Shown here piece by piece: positions 6,516 to 14,883 of a DNA stretch of 43,454 nucleotides. The position numbers and the translations under genes were made by a program. This DNA comes from Loktanella sp. Alg231-35 (GTDB lineage: Bacteria > Pseudomonadota > Alphaproteobacteria > Rhodobacterales > Rhodobacteraceae). The notes beneath the pieces were generated by a model. The model did not search any database. It was not told the origin of the DNA and worked only from the letters and a program-made list of their open reading frames with translations. The stretch spans positions 1 to 43,454 of the forward strand of contig NZ_FREV01000012.1 in NCBI RefSeq assembly GCF_900143545.1, written 5' to 3'. Position 1 is the first letter of the stretch; each line of letters begins with the position of its first letter.

Positions 6516-8244
6516 GAAGGATTTCCACTACCCCCGTTGTACCGTTGACACGAACGGTATCACCAGTGCTGATCTGCTGTGTGGCGTAAGATGTGCCAAC
6601 GACCGCCGGCAGACCGAACTCACGCGATACAACCGCGGAATGCGAAGCAGATCCGCCAGCATCTGTGACCAGCCCGGAAATCTTGGTGAACAGCACAACC
6701 CATGCCGGGTTTGTCATTTTGCAGACAAGAATTTCGCCCGCTTCCACTTCGTCGAACTGATCCAGTGAAAGGACGACACGCGCCTTGCCTTCGATCACGC
6801 CGGGCGATGCAGCCAGACCGTTCACCTCGCCGGCCTTTTCAGGTGGCTTGTGGTAAAACTTTTCTGGGAAACCCCAAAGTGACGCGTAAGGAAATGCCAG
6901 CGCATCTTCGGTTGCGGTACCAACCCAATCGGGTGGCCGCTTTGTTGTGGCCTCTTCGTGGTCGTCGCGGCGATCAGACACCAGATCGCGGGCATCATAG
7001 GCTGCAGGATCACCGACCAAGGCACGTAGTTCGTTATAGTGAAGGAACGCGATGTCCTCGGCCTCGTCCAGTACGTCCGCGGCAACAAGCTTGCGTCCTA
7101 TTGCGATCAAAACAGTGCGAAGTCGGGCGTTTGTGCCCTGATCGATATAAAAGTGGTGGTCCGGAGTGAGTGGGTTCATGCGTAGGGATTGCTGCAAGAC
7201 TGGGTGCATCTCGGCGCGGGCTGCATCATCAGGCAGCGCGGCCATCAGTTCTTTGACTGCGGCGTCCAAGTCTTCTTCGACGTGCTTGCGCGCTGCGGCC
7301 AGATCATAATCGTTCAGCACATAGCCACGTACCGCTTCGATCACGGGACCGGGGCTTTCACTCCAAAGCGGGAACATAACCTCGTGAGACCACATGGCCT
7401 TTTGGCCGAATTCTTTTTGGTAAGGCTCTATACCTTCTGCGATAAGCGCGCGGCCTTCGTCGCTGCCGCCGAGTGCCGCTATGACGCCTGCGGCACCATC
7501 AACTTGGAACGCCGCAGTCAACGTGGGGCTGGCCTTGATCTGTTCTTTGATCTGCCACAGGGCTTCGAGGGAATCCCAGTTGCGGTCATTCACAGAACTT
7601 TGCAGGCGCCCTTTGAGTTCAGGATCAGCATCCGGCAGCATCGCATCAATTGTCCCGTTCAGTGCCATCGTGGCCGAGAATTGGGCAAAGTTCAGTTGCC
7701 AATGAATTTTCCAATGGCGGTCGTGCATGTCGATGGTGTCTTCAAGAAGAACCGCCAAAGCCGTTAAGCTGGCGCCCTCTTTGTCAAAGTTATCGATGTA
7801 CTCAAAGCTGCGCTTCATCTCTGGCAGGATGCGATCGTTCCACCAATCGAGGAAGTTCTCCGCGTAATGCGGCAGCACCGTCCCCATGTAGGGGCCGATC
7901 TTAGCGGCATAGTCGGCGTTCATCGGCACACGTGGTGTATATGCCGACTGATACTCTGACGCGCTAGATGACACAGACGGATCGGCAGGAATTGCGGCGG
8001 TATAAAGGTAACCGTTGATATTTTTAGCGATCCAGTCGCTGGCAAATGGCGTGCCAAAACGGCGGAACATATGATCGCAGGTCAACCACCAACCACCGAT
8101 GTCAAAATACATCGGCGATAACGGGTTTGGACAATGGTTGTCATCAAGGATCCAGAACAACTCCTGTTCACCGTCTTCCCATGTAATCGGAAAATCATCG
8201 GTGCCATGGTTAATGCCCAACGGCGTTGTGGATTGTACATTCAT
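6511..8244 (-). CDS. Phospho-histidine subunit of a split PEP-synthase-like dikinase
   Basis: The 577-aa protein belongs with the PEP-utilising enzymes. The last about 80 residues form the mobile phosphohistidine domain with the signature DAGGSASHSAVVSREFGLPA, whose histidine accepts phosphate. The preceding about 480 residues, rich in aromatic and acidic residues (WEDGEQELFWILDD, GGWWLTCDHMF), resemble the substrate-binding part of phenylphosphate synthase or rifampin phosphotransferase. No PEP-synthase C-terminal TIM barrel is present. With the ATP-grasp subunit (4315-5136) it should phosphorylate an organic hydroxyl. ATG 8244 is preceded by AGGAAACAGGG. It is the first gene after the promoter-operator at 8326-8370. 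Confidence 0.85.
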   Translation of the reverse strand: MNVQSTTPLGINHGTDDFPITWEDGEQELFWILDDNHCPNPLSPMYFDIGGWWLTCDHMFRRFGTPFASDWIAKNINGYLYTAAIPADPSVSSSASEYQSAYTPRVPMNADYAAKIGPYMGTVLPHYAENFLDWWNDRILPEMKRSFEYIDNFDKEGASLTALAVLLEDTIDMHDRHWKIHWQLNFAQFSATMALNGTIDAMLPDADPELKGRLQSSVNDRNWDSLEALWQIKEQIKASPTLTAAFQVDGAAGVIAALGGSDEGRALIAEGIEPYQKEFGQKAMWSHEVMFPLWSESPGPVIEAVRGYVLNDYDLAAARKHVEEDLDAAVKELMAALPDDAARAEMHPVLQQSLRMNPLTPDHHFYIDQGTNARLRTVLIAIGRKLVAADVLDEAEDIAFLHYNELRALVGDPAAYDARDLVSDRRDDHEEATTKRPPDWVGTATEDALAFPYASLWGFPEKFYHKPPEKAGEVNGLAASPGVIEGKARVVLSLDQFDEVEAGEILVCKMTNPAWVVLFTKISGLVTDAGGSASHSAVVSREFGLPAVVGTSYATQQISTGDTVRVNGTTGVVEILQ

Positions 8245-8325
8245 CCCTGTTTCCTCCCATTTGAAACTTGCAAGCAGCAAAAACTATCTGGCCCATCTCA
8301 CTCCCCGATATAGACCGTTGTTCTG

Positions 8326-8370
8326 ACCTTACGCCACGCTCAAATCATATGTCAACGATTATCGATTATT
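8326..8370 (-). promoter_or_regulatory. Promoter-operator 1 (dikinase operon; divergent region)
   Basis: On the minus strand an AATAATCGATAATCG operator is joined directly to a -35 box TTGACA (8350-8355). A weak -10 TAAGGT (8326-8331) follows at 18 nt. The operator on the plus strand (8351-8370) reads GTCAACGATTATCGATTATT. Transcription would run into the dikinase gene 82 nt away. The same site lies 119 nt upstream of the divergent oxidoreductase start at 8489 and may control both directions. GntR binding is inferred from repetition of the module and the linked regulator. Confidence 0.7.
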
Positions 8371-8488
8371 TACAATCAACCTTCATTAAGCTATTGTTAG
8401 TTATCGCATTTAGGCTTGAAACGCTGTCGCAATCTTAGCGATGCGCGCATTCAAAGGCCAAAATATACAGCACTTGGAGGAGCTTAAA

Positions 8489-9445
8489 TTGAAAGTTGTA
8501 TTGGTAGGGTCCGGCATGATCGGACGCGCGTGGGCCATCTGTTTTGCGCGTGGCGGTCATGATGTCATCCTTTGGAATCGGTCCGCCGGTCAGGCTGACA
8601 TCGCAAAGGAGTATGTCGCATCATTGCTGCCAATGCTGGCCGAGCATGACCTTCTCTATGGTGATTCTGTCGAGGTTGTATTGTCGCGGATCATTGTCGC
8701 GACTTCTCTGTCTGAGGCCCTGAAGGACGCGGATTACGTCCAAGAAAGCGTATCCGAAGACACTGATGTGAAGTGCGAAGTCTACACGGAAATTGAAAAG
8801 CACTGCCGTGCTGACACGATTCTTGCCAGTTCGACGTCGGGCCTTTTGCCCTCTACCTTTACTTCGCATTTGGATCACCCAGAGAGATGCATCGTCGTTC
8901 ACCCGCTTAACCCGCCCTACCTCATTCCAGCGGTTGACGTGGTCCCCTCGCCAGCAACGGACCCGGCGATCTTGGCAAAGGTGGCAAATATGATGCGCGG
9001 TTGCGGCCAAGCGCCGATCATCATGCAAAAGGAAGACCCAGGGCTTCTGACGATCCGCATACAAGGAGCCATCTATCACGAGGCTTGGCGGCTGGTCTCT
9101 TCAGGTTTGGCCAAAGCCGAAGACGTTGACATCGCTGTGCGAGAGGGCCTTGCGCTGCGTTGGTCGTTCATCGGTCCCTTCGAGACGGCCGACTTAAACG
9201 CGCCTGGCGGAATCCGCGATTTTGTCGCCCGCTACGGGGAGCTGTATCAAGAGCTCTATCCAAGAGGCGGGCCGTATAATTGGGACGGCGCGCTGATGGA
9301 CGAAGTCGAAGCAGATCGCAGATCCACGCTGCCCATGGAAGATCACGCAGAGCGACAGTTGTGGCGAGACAAACGCCTGATCGCACTTGCGGCCCACAAA
9401 CGCGAACGCGATCTAGTGGACGCCAAGTCAGTCAGCTTGGACTAG
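8489..9445 (+). CDS. 3-hydroxyacyl-CoA dehydrogenase/lambda-crystallin-like NAD oxidoreductase
   Basis: The 318-aa protein starts with a Rossmann motif, KVVLVGSGMIGRAWA, and contains the family segment SSTSGLLPSTF followed by VVHPLNPPYLIP, then a helical C-terminal domain. It resembles L-gulonate 3-dehydrogenase and carnitine dehydrogenase as much as true 3-hydroxyacyl-CoA dehydrogenases. It probably oxidises a beta-hydroxy acid with NAD. The start is a TTG, chosen because GGAGG sits 8 nt upstream and the Rossmann strand begins immediately after; an ATG at 8441 would add a meaningless extension. The enolase-superfamily gene follows after 8 nt, so the two are co-transcribed away from the dikinase operon. 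Confidence 0.88.
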   Translation: MKVVLVGSGMIGRAWAICFARGGHDVILWNRSAGQADIAKEYVASLLPMLAEHDLLYGDSVEVVLSRIIVATSLSEALKDADYVQESVSEDTDVKCEVYTEIEKHCRADTILASSTSGLLPSTFTSHLDHPERCIVVHPLNPPYLIPAVDVVPSPATDPAILAKVANMMRGCGQAPIIMQKEDPGLLTIRIQGAIYHEAWRLVSSGLAKAEDVDIAVREGLALRWSFIGPFETADLNAPGGIRDFVARYGELYQELYPRGGPYNWDGALMDEVEADRRSTLPMEDHAERQLWRDKRLIALAAHKRERDLVDAKSVSLD

Positions 9446-9453
9446 GCACCAAG

Positions 9454-10554
9454 ATGATCATCAAGCGCATCAAAGCTGCGGAATGCAAAATCTCGTTGCC
9501 CCACCCTATTCGTCTTGGGCCAGTTGAGATTAAGACCCGCGACTTTGTCGTCTTACGACTGGAAACTGATAGCGGACTTGTCGGAGATGCCGTTAGCTAT
9601 CCGCGCGGCTCTTCGCTGCTGGATAGTGTGGGCCGTTTGGCGCCCTTCGCTCTGGGATCCGAGGTCGCAATGCGGCGCGCCACGATCGACACAATGTTGC
9701 AATCCTTCGTGAATGGCAGACCGACATTTGTGAAAGCGGCAGGTCTCTTCGACATCGCGCTATGGGATCTTGCTGCAAATAGCGTCGATATGCCCTTGTT
9801 TGAAATGTTGGGGGGGGTTCGCACGCAGGCCCCCATGATGGCTGTCGCAGGCTACTATTTGGATCAGCGAACCATCGAGGACGTCTGCGACGAAGTCTCT
9901 AAGCGTGTCGATGAAGGCTATGCGCGCATCAAGATCATGATCTCAGGTACGGACCTTGATCGTGATCGCAATCTTGTCGAAGCCGCCCGCAAAATCGCCG
10001 GAACGCGGCTATGCGTGGATGCGCATTGGGTATTCCGCAGCCTGCCGGCCGCCCTACACCATTGTCGTGCTTTGGATGAGTTTGATCTTGCGTTCATTGA
10101 GGATCCGTTCGGGCCCAATCAAGGTGAGCTTACCGGTGCACTACAGACCCGCATCCAAACACCGCTGGCCTACGGCGAAGACCTACCCGATGCGCAGTCC
10201 ATTCACCGCGCGATCGAAGACATCGATTATCTGCGACTTGACGCGACAACATGTGGTGGCGTTTCGACCGCGCTGGCGCTGGCAGAGGCCGCAGGCCATG
10301 CAGGTCGGATCGTGCTCCCGCATGTCTTTACATCACTCCATGCGCAGCTTGCCGGTGCGGTTCAGGCGATTGATGCGGTGGAATACATCCCTATCGAGGT
10401 CGGTGCCTGTCCGATCTATGAATTGCTCGCCAACAAGCCCGTTATCAAAGACGGTATGCTGCAGATTGACACTGCTGCAGGTGCAGGCATGGGATTAAAC
10501 TGGGACCGCGTCGAACATTTCGCCACTGATGAAGCACGCGACATTCAGCTGTGA
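9454..10554 (+). CDS. Enolase-superfamily enzyme, mandelate racemase/muconate lactonising type
   Basis: The 366-aa protein shows the capping domain followed by the TIM barrel. Barrel motifs are RIKIM (R-x-K in place of K-x-K), the metal ligands in VDAHW, IEDPFGP and YGEDL, the Asp in RLDATTCGG, and the His in VLPHVF. The His/Asp pair points to the mandelate-racemase subgroup, which abstracts a proton alpha to a carboxylate in racemases and acid-sugar dehydratases. ATG 9454 is used because longer frames overlap the upstream enzyme. The gene ends 1 nt before the convergent glutathione transferase. The exact substrate cannot be read from sequence. Confidence 0.88.
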   Translation: MIIKRIKAAECKISLPHPIRLGPVEIKTRDFVVLRLETDSGLVGDAVSYPRGSSLLDSVGRLAPFALGSEVAMRRATIDTMLQSFVNGRPTFVKAAGLFDIALWDLAANSVDMPLFEMLGGVRTQAPMMAVAGYYLDQRTIEDVCDEVSKRVDEGYARIKIMISGTDLDRDRNLVEAARKIAGTRLCVDAHWVFRSLPAALHHCRALDEFDLAFIEDPFGPNQGELTGALQTRIQTPLAYGEDLPDAQSIHRAIEDIDYLRLDATTCGGVSTALALAEAAGHAGRIVLPHVFTSLHAQLAGAVQAIDAVEYIPIEVGACPIYELLANKPVIKDGMLQIDTAAGAGMGLNWDRVEHFATDEARDIQL

Positions 10555-10555
10555 T

Positions 10556-11170
10556 CTAATCCGCTGGTGTCGTCGCCATCAGCGACGGACGGCGGGCAAT
10601 GTCTGCTTCCCAAGCCTTTAGACGTGGGCGTTCTTTGCGCCAGCCCAGATCAGGTAAGCGGAAATCAAGATAGGACAATGCTATCGCAATCGTCAGGCTA
10701 CCCATCGAAGGTGGTCCGCATAAAACCGAACCATGATCTGCGGCCTGATACTCAAGCGCATCAAGCGCACGGGTAATCTTTGCTCCTTGCCCCTCAATCC
10801 AAGGGGTGAATTGCATATCCTTCGGACGCAGCCCGCCTTCATAGACGATCAAGATCGCGGCCTCCATCATCCCATTCCCAAGTGGTTCCAAGGTAAGCGA
10901 CTGTGTCGCGGCACCACCGCGATAGAGCCACGGTGCATACGTATCGGCCAGAAATCGGCAAATGATATCGCTATCAAACAATGCCGTACCATCATCCAAC
11001 ACGAGCGTTGGGATTTTCCCCAAAGGGTTGATGTCCGTTGGAAGCGTTCCGGGATCAATCGCTGATCCAGATACCGACACCAGCTCAACTTCGTCGGTCT
11101 TCTTTGCTTCATGCAGCAGCACAATCGGTTTACGGGCAAAAGGTGATGCTGTGGCGTAGAAAAGTTTCAT
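10556..11170 (-). CDS. Glutathione S-transferase family protein
   Basis: The 204-aa protein has an N-terminal thioredoxin-like domain (MKLFYATASPFARKPIVLL, then NPLGKIPTLVLDDG and the glutathione-binding FDSDIICRFL) and a helical C-terminal domain (about 85-200). Members conjugate glutathione or isomerise maleyl-type intermediates. ATG 11170 has GGAGG 9 nt upstream. It is the last gene of the importer operon, separated from the binding-protein gene by a stem-loop, and could act on an electrophilic intermediate. The specific reaction is unknown. Confidence 0.9.
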   Translation of the reverse strand: MKLFYATASPFARKPIVLLHEAKKTDEVELVSVSGSAIDPGTLPTDINPLGKIPTLVLDDGTALFDSDIICRFLADTYAPWLYRGGAATQSLTLEPLGNGMMEAAILIVYEGGLRPKDMQFTPWIEGQGAKITRALDALEYQAADHGSVLCGPPSMGSLTIAIALSYLDFRLPDLGWRKERPRLKAWEADIARRPSLMATTPAD

Positions 11171-11191
11171 CGAACGCACCCTCCAAAGAGT

Positions 11192-11219
11192 ATGCCGGGC
11201 GATGGACGCCGCCCGGCAT
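11192..11219 (-). terminator. Stem-loop between the binding-protein and glutathione transferase genes
   Basis: A perfect 10-bp GC-rich stem (11192-11201 with 11210-11219) encloses an 8-nt loop. It starts 8 nt after the binding-protein stop. The minus-strand tail is ACTCTTT, a poor T run, so it more likely stabilises the upstream message or gives partial termination than a full stop. On the plus strand a TTTT follows, but no plus-strand gene ends there. Confidence 0.5.
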
Positions 11220-11227
11220 TTTGGTCC

Positions 11228-12478
11228 TTATGACTGTGAGCCACCTTCAAGCGCGAGCACTGCATCGCCATCCACGGTGGATACCAATGAGAGTTCCCCA
11301 TCAACCCATTCGAAGATGCCGTAGAGACCAGCAACGACACCAGTTGGTCCGTACTGCATTGATCCAGTCACACCATCATAGTTGATCGCTTCGCCAGCGC
11401 GCAGCAGTTTAATACCTTCGGCATAAGTGCCAACGCTTTGGCCCTCACCGCCTGTCACCGCGAACATTGACGCAGCCCAAGCTTCGGCATTTGTCGAACC
11501 TGCATGCTCGATCGCGAGGGCCGTCGCGACCAGAACGTCATAATATTGTAAAGCATAGGAGTTCGCGACATCACCGATCGCTTCGGCTTGTGGTGACGCC
11601 TCTGCCATTGGTTTGTACCAGTCAAATGCTGGACCCTCTTGCGGTGCAAATGCGGCAAACACAACTTCTTGGTGCTGATCAATAGCGCCAGTCGTTGCAG
11701 TGTCTACGAATTCAGTTTCCTGCCATTCGCTGGTGCCGATGATGTACCATGACTGACCTGCTTCGGCGGCGTTCTTTACGATGGCGCCACCATCAGCAGG
11801 TGCTGAAAAGATGATCACACCTTGTGGTTCATCACGCGCGATCCGTTGGACCACGCTGCGATAGTTTGGCTCACCAGGTTGAATATCGACCGACGCGACG
11901 ACCTCGATTCCAAGCGCTTCGGCAGATAGCAAAGCCGCTTCTTTTTGCAACTGCGATCCAGCAACTTCGGTGGCGATAATCGCGATAGATGTCACGCCTG
12001 CGGCCTGAGCATGCAAAAGTGCTGCGTTACCTTGAGCCGAGTCCATTGGGGACGCACGGAACAGTGGTTCCGCAGATGTGCCGCCATATTCTGCCTCGAT
12101 TGATCCCCCGTGCACAGATGGCATCAGTGGGTAGCCGTTCTCGGCGATTTTATCGAGAATAAATTCACGGTAAGACAGGTAGCTGTGTGCTGGGTTAAGC
12201 AGGATTTCAACACCCTCACTGTCCACCAACTTGCGTACCGCTTGGGCTTCGCCGATCGTGCCGATATCTTGGTGAACAGCGACGAAAGGCCGGCCCAATG
12301 GCGGGTCAGCATTGATCACGGACAGTGACAGGTCAGCGACACCATCAAAGAAGTCGCCCCACGCACCGTATTCGCCAGTGTGATATGTCAAATGGCCGAC
12401 TTTGATATCCTGCGCTTGCGCCGATGTTGCGGCGAGCAGCGCCAAGCCTGCTACTTTTATTGAGTTCCTCAGTTTCAT
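11228..12478 (-). CDS. ABC importer periplasmic binding protein, branched-chain amino acid type
   Basis: The 416-aa protein starts MKLRNSIKVAGLALLAATSAQA, a Sec signal peptide cleaved near SAQA, followed by a type I periplasmic-binding fold (VGHLTYHTGEYGAWGDFFDG at the mature start). It captures the ligand for the LivHMGF-type transporter encoded upstream in the same operon. Members of this class bind amino acids, amides, urea and many aromatic acids. With this neighbourhood the ligand is more likely the pathway substrate than leucine; that is inference. ATG 12478 has an AGGAGAAGG ribosome site, and it lies 41 nt after the LivF-type gene. Confidence 0.9.
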   Translation of the reverse strand: MKLRNSIKVAGLALLAATSAQAQDIKVGHLTYHTGEYGAWGDFFDGVADLSLSVINADPPLGRPFVAVHQDIGTIGEAQAVRKLVDSEGVEILLNPAHSYLSYREFILDKIAENGYPLMPSVHGGSIEAEYGGTSAEPLFRASPMDSAQGNAALLHAQAAGVTSIAIIATEVAGSQLQKEAALLSAEALGIEVVASVDIQPGEPNYRSVVQRIARDEPQGVIIFSAPADGGAIVKNAAEAGQSWYIIGTSEWQETEFVDTATTGAIDQHQEVVFAAFAPQEGPAFDWYKPMAEASPQAEAIGDVANSYALQYYDVLVATALAIEHAGSTNAEAWAASMFAVTGGEGQSVGTYAEGIKLLRAGEAINYDGVTGSMQYGPTGVVAGLYGIFEWVDGELSLVSTVDGDAVLALEGGSQS

Positions 12479-12519
12479 TCTACCTTCTCCTCCAGGTTGG
12501 GTTCGTATCTGGCCGATCA

Positions 12520-13212
12520 TCAGATGTGATAAGCCGCTGTAATGTCTTTCATTTCGAGATTTTTGCGCTCTTTCAGCAGATGGATTTCACCAAGGCTGAG
12601 AACGAGAATGCGATCTGCAATCTCGATCGCTTTGACGGCGTTTTGTTCGGCCAGAACAATCGTCATACCGCGCTTTTCGCGGGCCTCTTTGATGCTTTCG
12701 AACAGGATATCGACGAAGAGTGGCGACAGCCCCGCAGAGGGTTCGTCCAGCAAAAGCAGCTTAGGTTCCTGCATCATGGCGCGGCCCACGGCAAGCATCT
12801 GGCCTTCGCCACCGCTCAAGGATCCGGCCTGTTGGTGCGTGCGATCTTTGAGGCGCGGGAACAGCGTAAAGACGTCATCTAGCTTTTCGTCCATCGGACG
12901 CGATCCGGTACGTCCGCCGATGCGCAAGTTTTCCATCACGGAAAGCGCAGGGAAGAGATTACCTTCCTGCGGGACGTAAGCGAGACCATGCGCGGAGGCC
13001 AAATGCGCAGGCATCTGCGTAATGTCGGCGTCTTTTAAAGTGATGCGTCCCTGAGACGTTGGCAAAAGCAGCGCAAGCGTCTTGAGCAGCGTGGTCTTGC
13101 CCGCACCGTTAGAGCCGAGCACCGCAAAAACCTCGTCCTTCACATCAAAAGTGACGTCATTCAGAACGCCGATTTCGCCATAACCGGAATTGAGATTGGT
13201 CACATTCAGCAT
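12520..13212 (-). CDS. ABC importer ATP-binding protein, LivF type
   Basis: The 230-aa protein has Walker A GSNGAGKTT, signature LSGGEGQM and Walker B LLLLDEPSAGL, with the short C-terminus typical of LivF. It drives transport together with the LivG-type ATPase. The start MLNVTNLNSGYGEIG at 13212 is chosen because it matches the family N-terminus and sits 1 nt after the LivG-type stop; the longer frame would lie inside that gene. It is probably translationally coupled. Confidence 0.92.
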   Translation of the reverse strand: MLNVTNLNSGYGEIGVLNDVTFDVKDEVFAVLGSNGAGKTTLLKTLALLLPTSQGRITLKDADITQMPAHLASAHGLAYVPQEGNLFPALSVMENLRIGGRTGSRPMDEKLDDVFTLFPRLKDRTHQQAGSLSGGEGQMLAVGRAMMQEPKLLLLDEPSAGLSPLFVDILFESIKEAREKRGMTIVLAEQNAVKAIEIADRILVLSLGEIHLLKERKNLEMKDITAAYHI

Positions 13213-13213
13213 C

Positions 13214-13960
13214 TCAGACCCCCATGTACTTTTCTGCGACGACACGGTTTTCGCGTACGTCATCGGGGGTGCCTTCAAACAGCATTTGACCTTCGGACAG
13301 GAAGTGAACGTAGTCGCAGTATTTCCAGATCATCGGTAGATCATGCTCGACGATGACAACGCTCATTTCACCGGCATCGACCTTCTTGCGCACCAGTTCC
13401 ATCACCGATTGGGTGATGTCATCGGGCAGACCCGCAGTGGGCTCATCCATCAGCAGCATTGTGGGCTGGGCCACGAGGCAGCGCAGAATATCCAGTAATT
13501 TCTTTTCACCGCCAGACTTGGCGCTGCCGTCGGGATCAGCAAACGAGAACTGTTCCAGCAGCGCTGCGACACGCGCCTCGATGTCCTCTGCGTCGCGGGT
13601 ACGATCAAAGATTGAGGAGAGACCTTCACGATCAGAACTGGTTGCGGAAAGTGCTAGATTGTCCCGGATCGATAGTCCGTCAAACCCTTGAATACGTTGA
13701 TTTGTCTTGATCAGACCAATCCGCGCGACGTCATGCGACTGCAACGCGTTCAACTCATGCGTACCGGCTTCATTCTCCAGTGCGATCTCGCCCGAGGTCG
13801 GCGCGATGCGCCGCGTCAACAGCCCCATCAAGGTACTTTTTCCTGCCCCATTGGGTCCGATCAAACCTTCCAGCCCATGCGTACCAAAGGAGACGTTCGG
13901 AATGTCGACAACCACGTGGCCATGATAGGCTTTGGACAGGCTCGTTGCAGTCAGCCTCAT
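13214..13960 (-). CDS. ABC importer ATP-binding protein, LivG type
   Basis: The 248-aa ATPase has Walker A GPNGAGKST, Walker B MLLMDEPTAGLP and the H-loop VEHDLPMIW. The signature reads AKSGGEKK rather than LSGGQ-like LSGGEQQ, a mild deviation in an otherwise normal protein. The LivG family usually has a longer C-terminal tail that contacts the permeases, and this is present in short form (ENRVVAEKYMGV). Its start overlaps the end of the LivM-type gene by 4 nt (ATGA), showing tight coupling. Confidence 0.92.
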   Translation of the reverse strand: MRLTATSLSKAYHGHVVVDIPNVSFGTHGLEGLIGPNGAGKSTLMGLLTRRIAPTSGEIALENEAGTHELNALQSHDVARIGLIKTNQRIQGFDGLSIRDNLALSATSSDREGLSSIFDRTRDAEDIEARVAALLEQFSFADPDGSAKSGGEKKLLDILRCLVAQPTMLLMDEPTAGLPDDITQSVMELVRKKVDAGEMSVVIVEHDLPMIWKYCDYVHFLSEGQMLFEGTPDDVRENRVVAEKYMGV

Positions 13961-14883
13961 GATGCGGCCTCCTGTTTTGTGGTGCTTGTCGCATGCTTTG
14001 GCTTTGCCCCCATGCGACCGGCCCCAAGAAAGCCTGCGGGACGGAACATGATCACGGCCACAAGAAGAAAACCGTAGAAGAACAGTTTTAGGTTCTGGAT
14101 TGTCGCGGCATATTCAGGGGGTAGCGGCAGATATGTCTCGATCAGAATGTCGAACATTCCGACCGTAAGAACGACACCGACGATGCTGCCAAAGCTGTGG
14201 CCCTTGCCGCCAAGTACCAGCGCGATCCAAACCGTAAAGGTGACCGTTGGCGACAGAAGGTAAGGCACAAGAAATTGTTTGAGAGGCGCAGAGAGCCCCC
14301 CAAGAAATGCCATCACACCGCAGGTTAACGCGAAAATCAGCCGCTTGGTCCCGGACGTGTCCTTGCCCAGGCTTGCGGCCAGTTCTTCGTTGTCACGAAT
14401 TGACAGCAAAACACGGCCCAACCGGCTGTCACGCAGGCGGATCGAGACGTAGAAGATCGCGATGACGACGCTGAGGATAAAGATAGCGAAGCCGAGCTCG
14501 GCAAAATCGCTCGACGCGAAAGGATAGCGGATGGTGCCCAGACCACGCACACCGTTGGTCAGCCACTTTTCCGAAATGACCAAGACGCCAATAATAGAGC
14601 TGAACGCCAAGGTCGCGCAAAGGATCGCCTGACCAGACCGGTCCAAAATCATCCGACCCAAGGCCCAGGCCACGAGTGACACAATCGCTGTCGCCGCCAG
14701 GATCGACAACAGGATTGGCATGTTCAGACTGACGTTGAACACGCCCGTCAAGTACATGCCAGCGCCCCAAAATCCGACAACGCCAAAGTTTGGAATGCCT
14801 AGCAAACCGAATTGCACATGCATCAACTGGGCGAGGCCCACATAGATGACCAGCAAAGAGAGTGAGTAGATAAAGTATTCCAC
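13957..14883 (-). CDS. ABC importer permease, LivM type
   Basis: The 308-aa protein is strongly hydrophobic with roughly eight to ten membrane segments. It carries the family features QFGLLGIPNFGVVGFWGAG near the N-terminus and SIRDNEELAASLGKDT, the cytoplasmic coupling helix. It pairs with the LivH-type permease in the inner membrane. It begins with the last base of the LivH-type gene (1-nt overlap). The C-terminus is a soluble tail of about 30 residues (GAGRMGAKPKHATSTTKQEA). Confidence 0.92.
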   Translation of the reverse strand: MEYFIYSLSLLVIYVGLAQLMHVQFGLLGIPNFGVVGFWGAGMYLTGVFNVSLNMPILLSILAATAIVSLVAWALGRMILDRSGQAILCATLAFSSIIGVLVISEKWLTNGVRGLGTIRYPFASSDFAELGFAIFILSVVIAIFYVSIRLRDSRLGRVLLSIRDNEELAASLGKDTSGTKRLIFALTCGVMAFLGGLSAPLKQFLVPYLLSPTVTFTVWIALVLGGKGHSFGSIVGVVLTVGMFDILIETYLPLPPEYAATIQNLKLFFYGFLLVAVIMFRPAGFLGAGRMGAKPKHATSTTKQEAAS

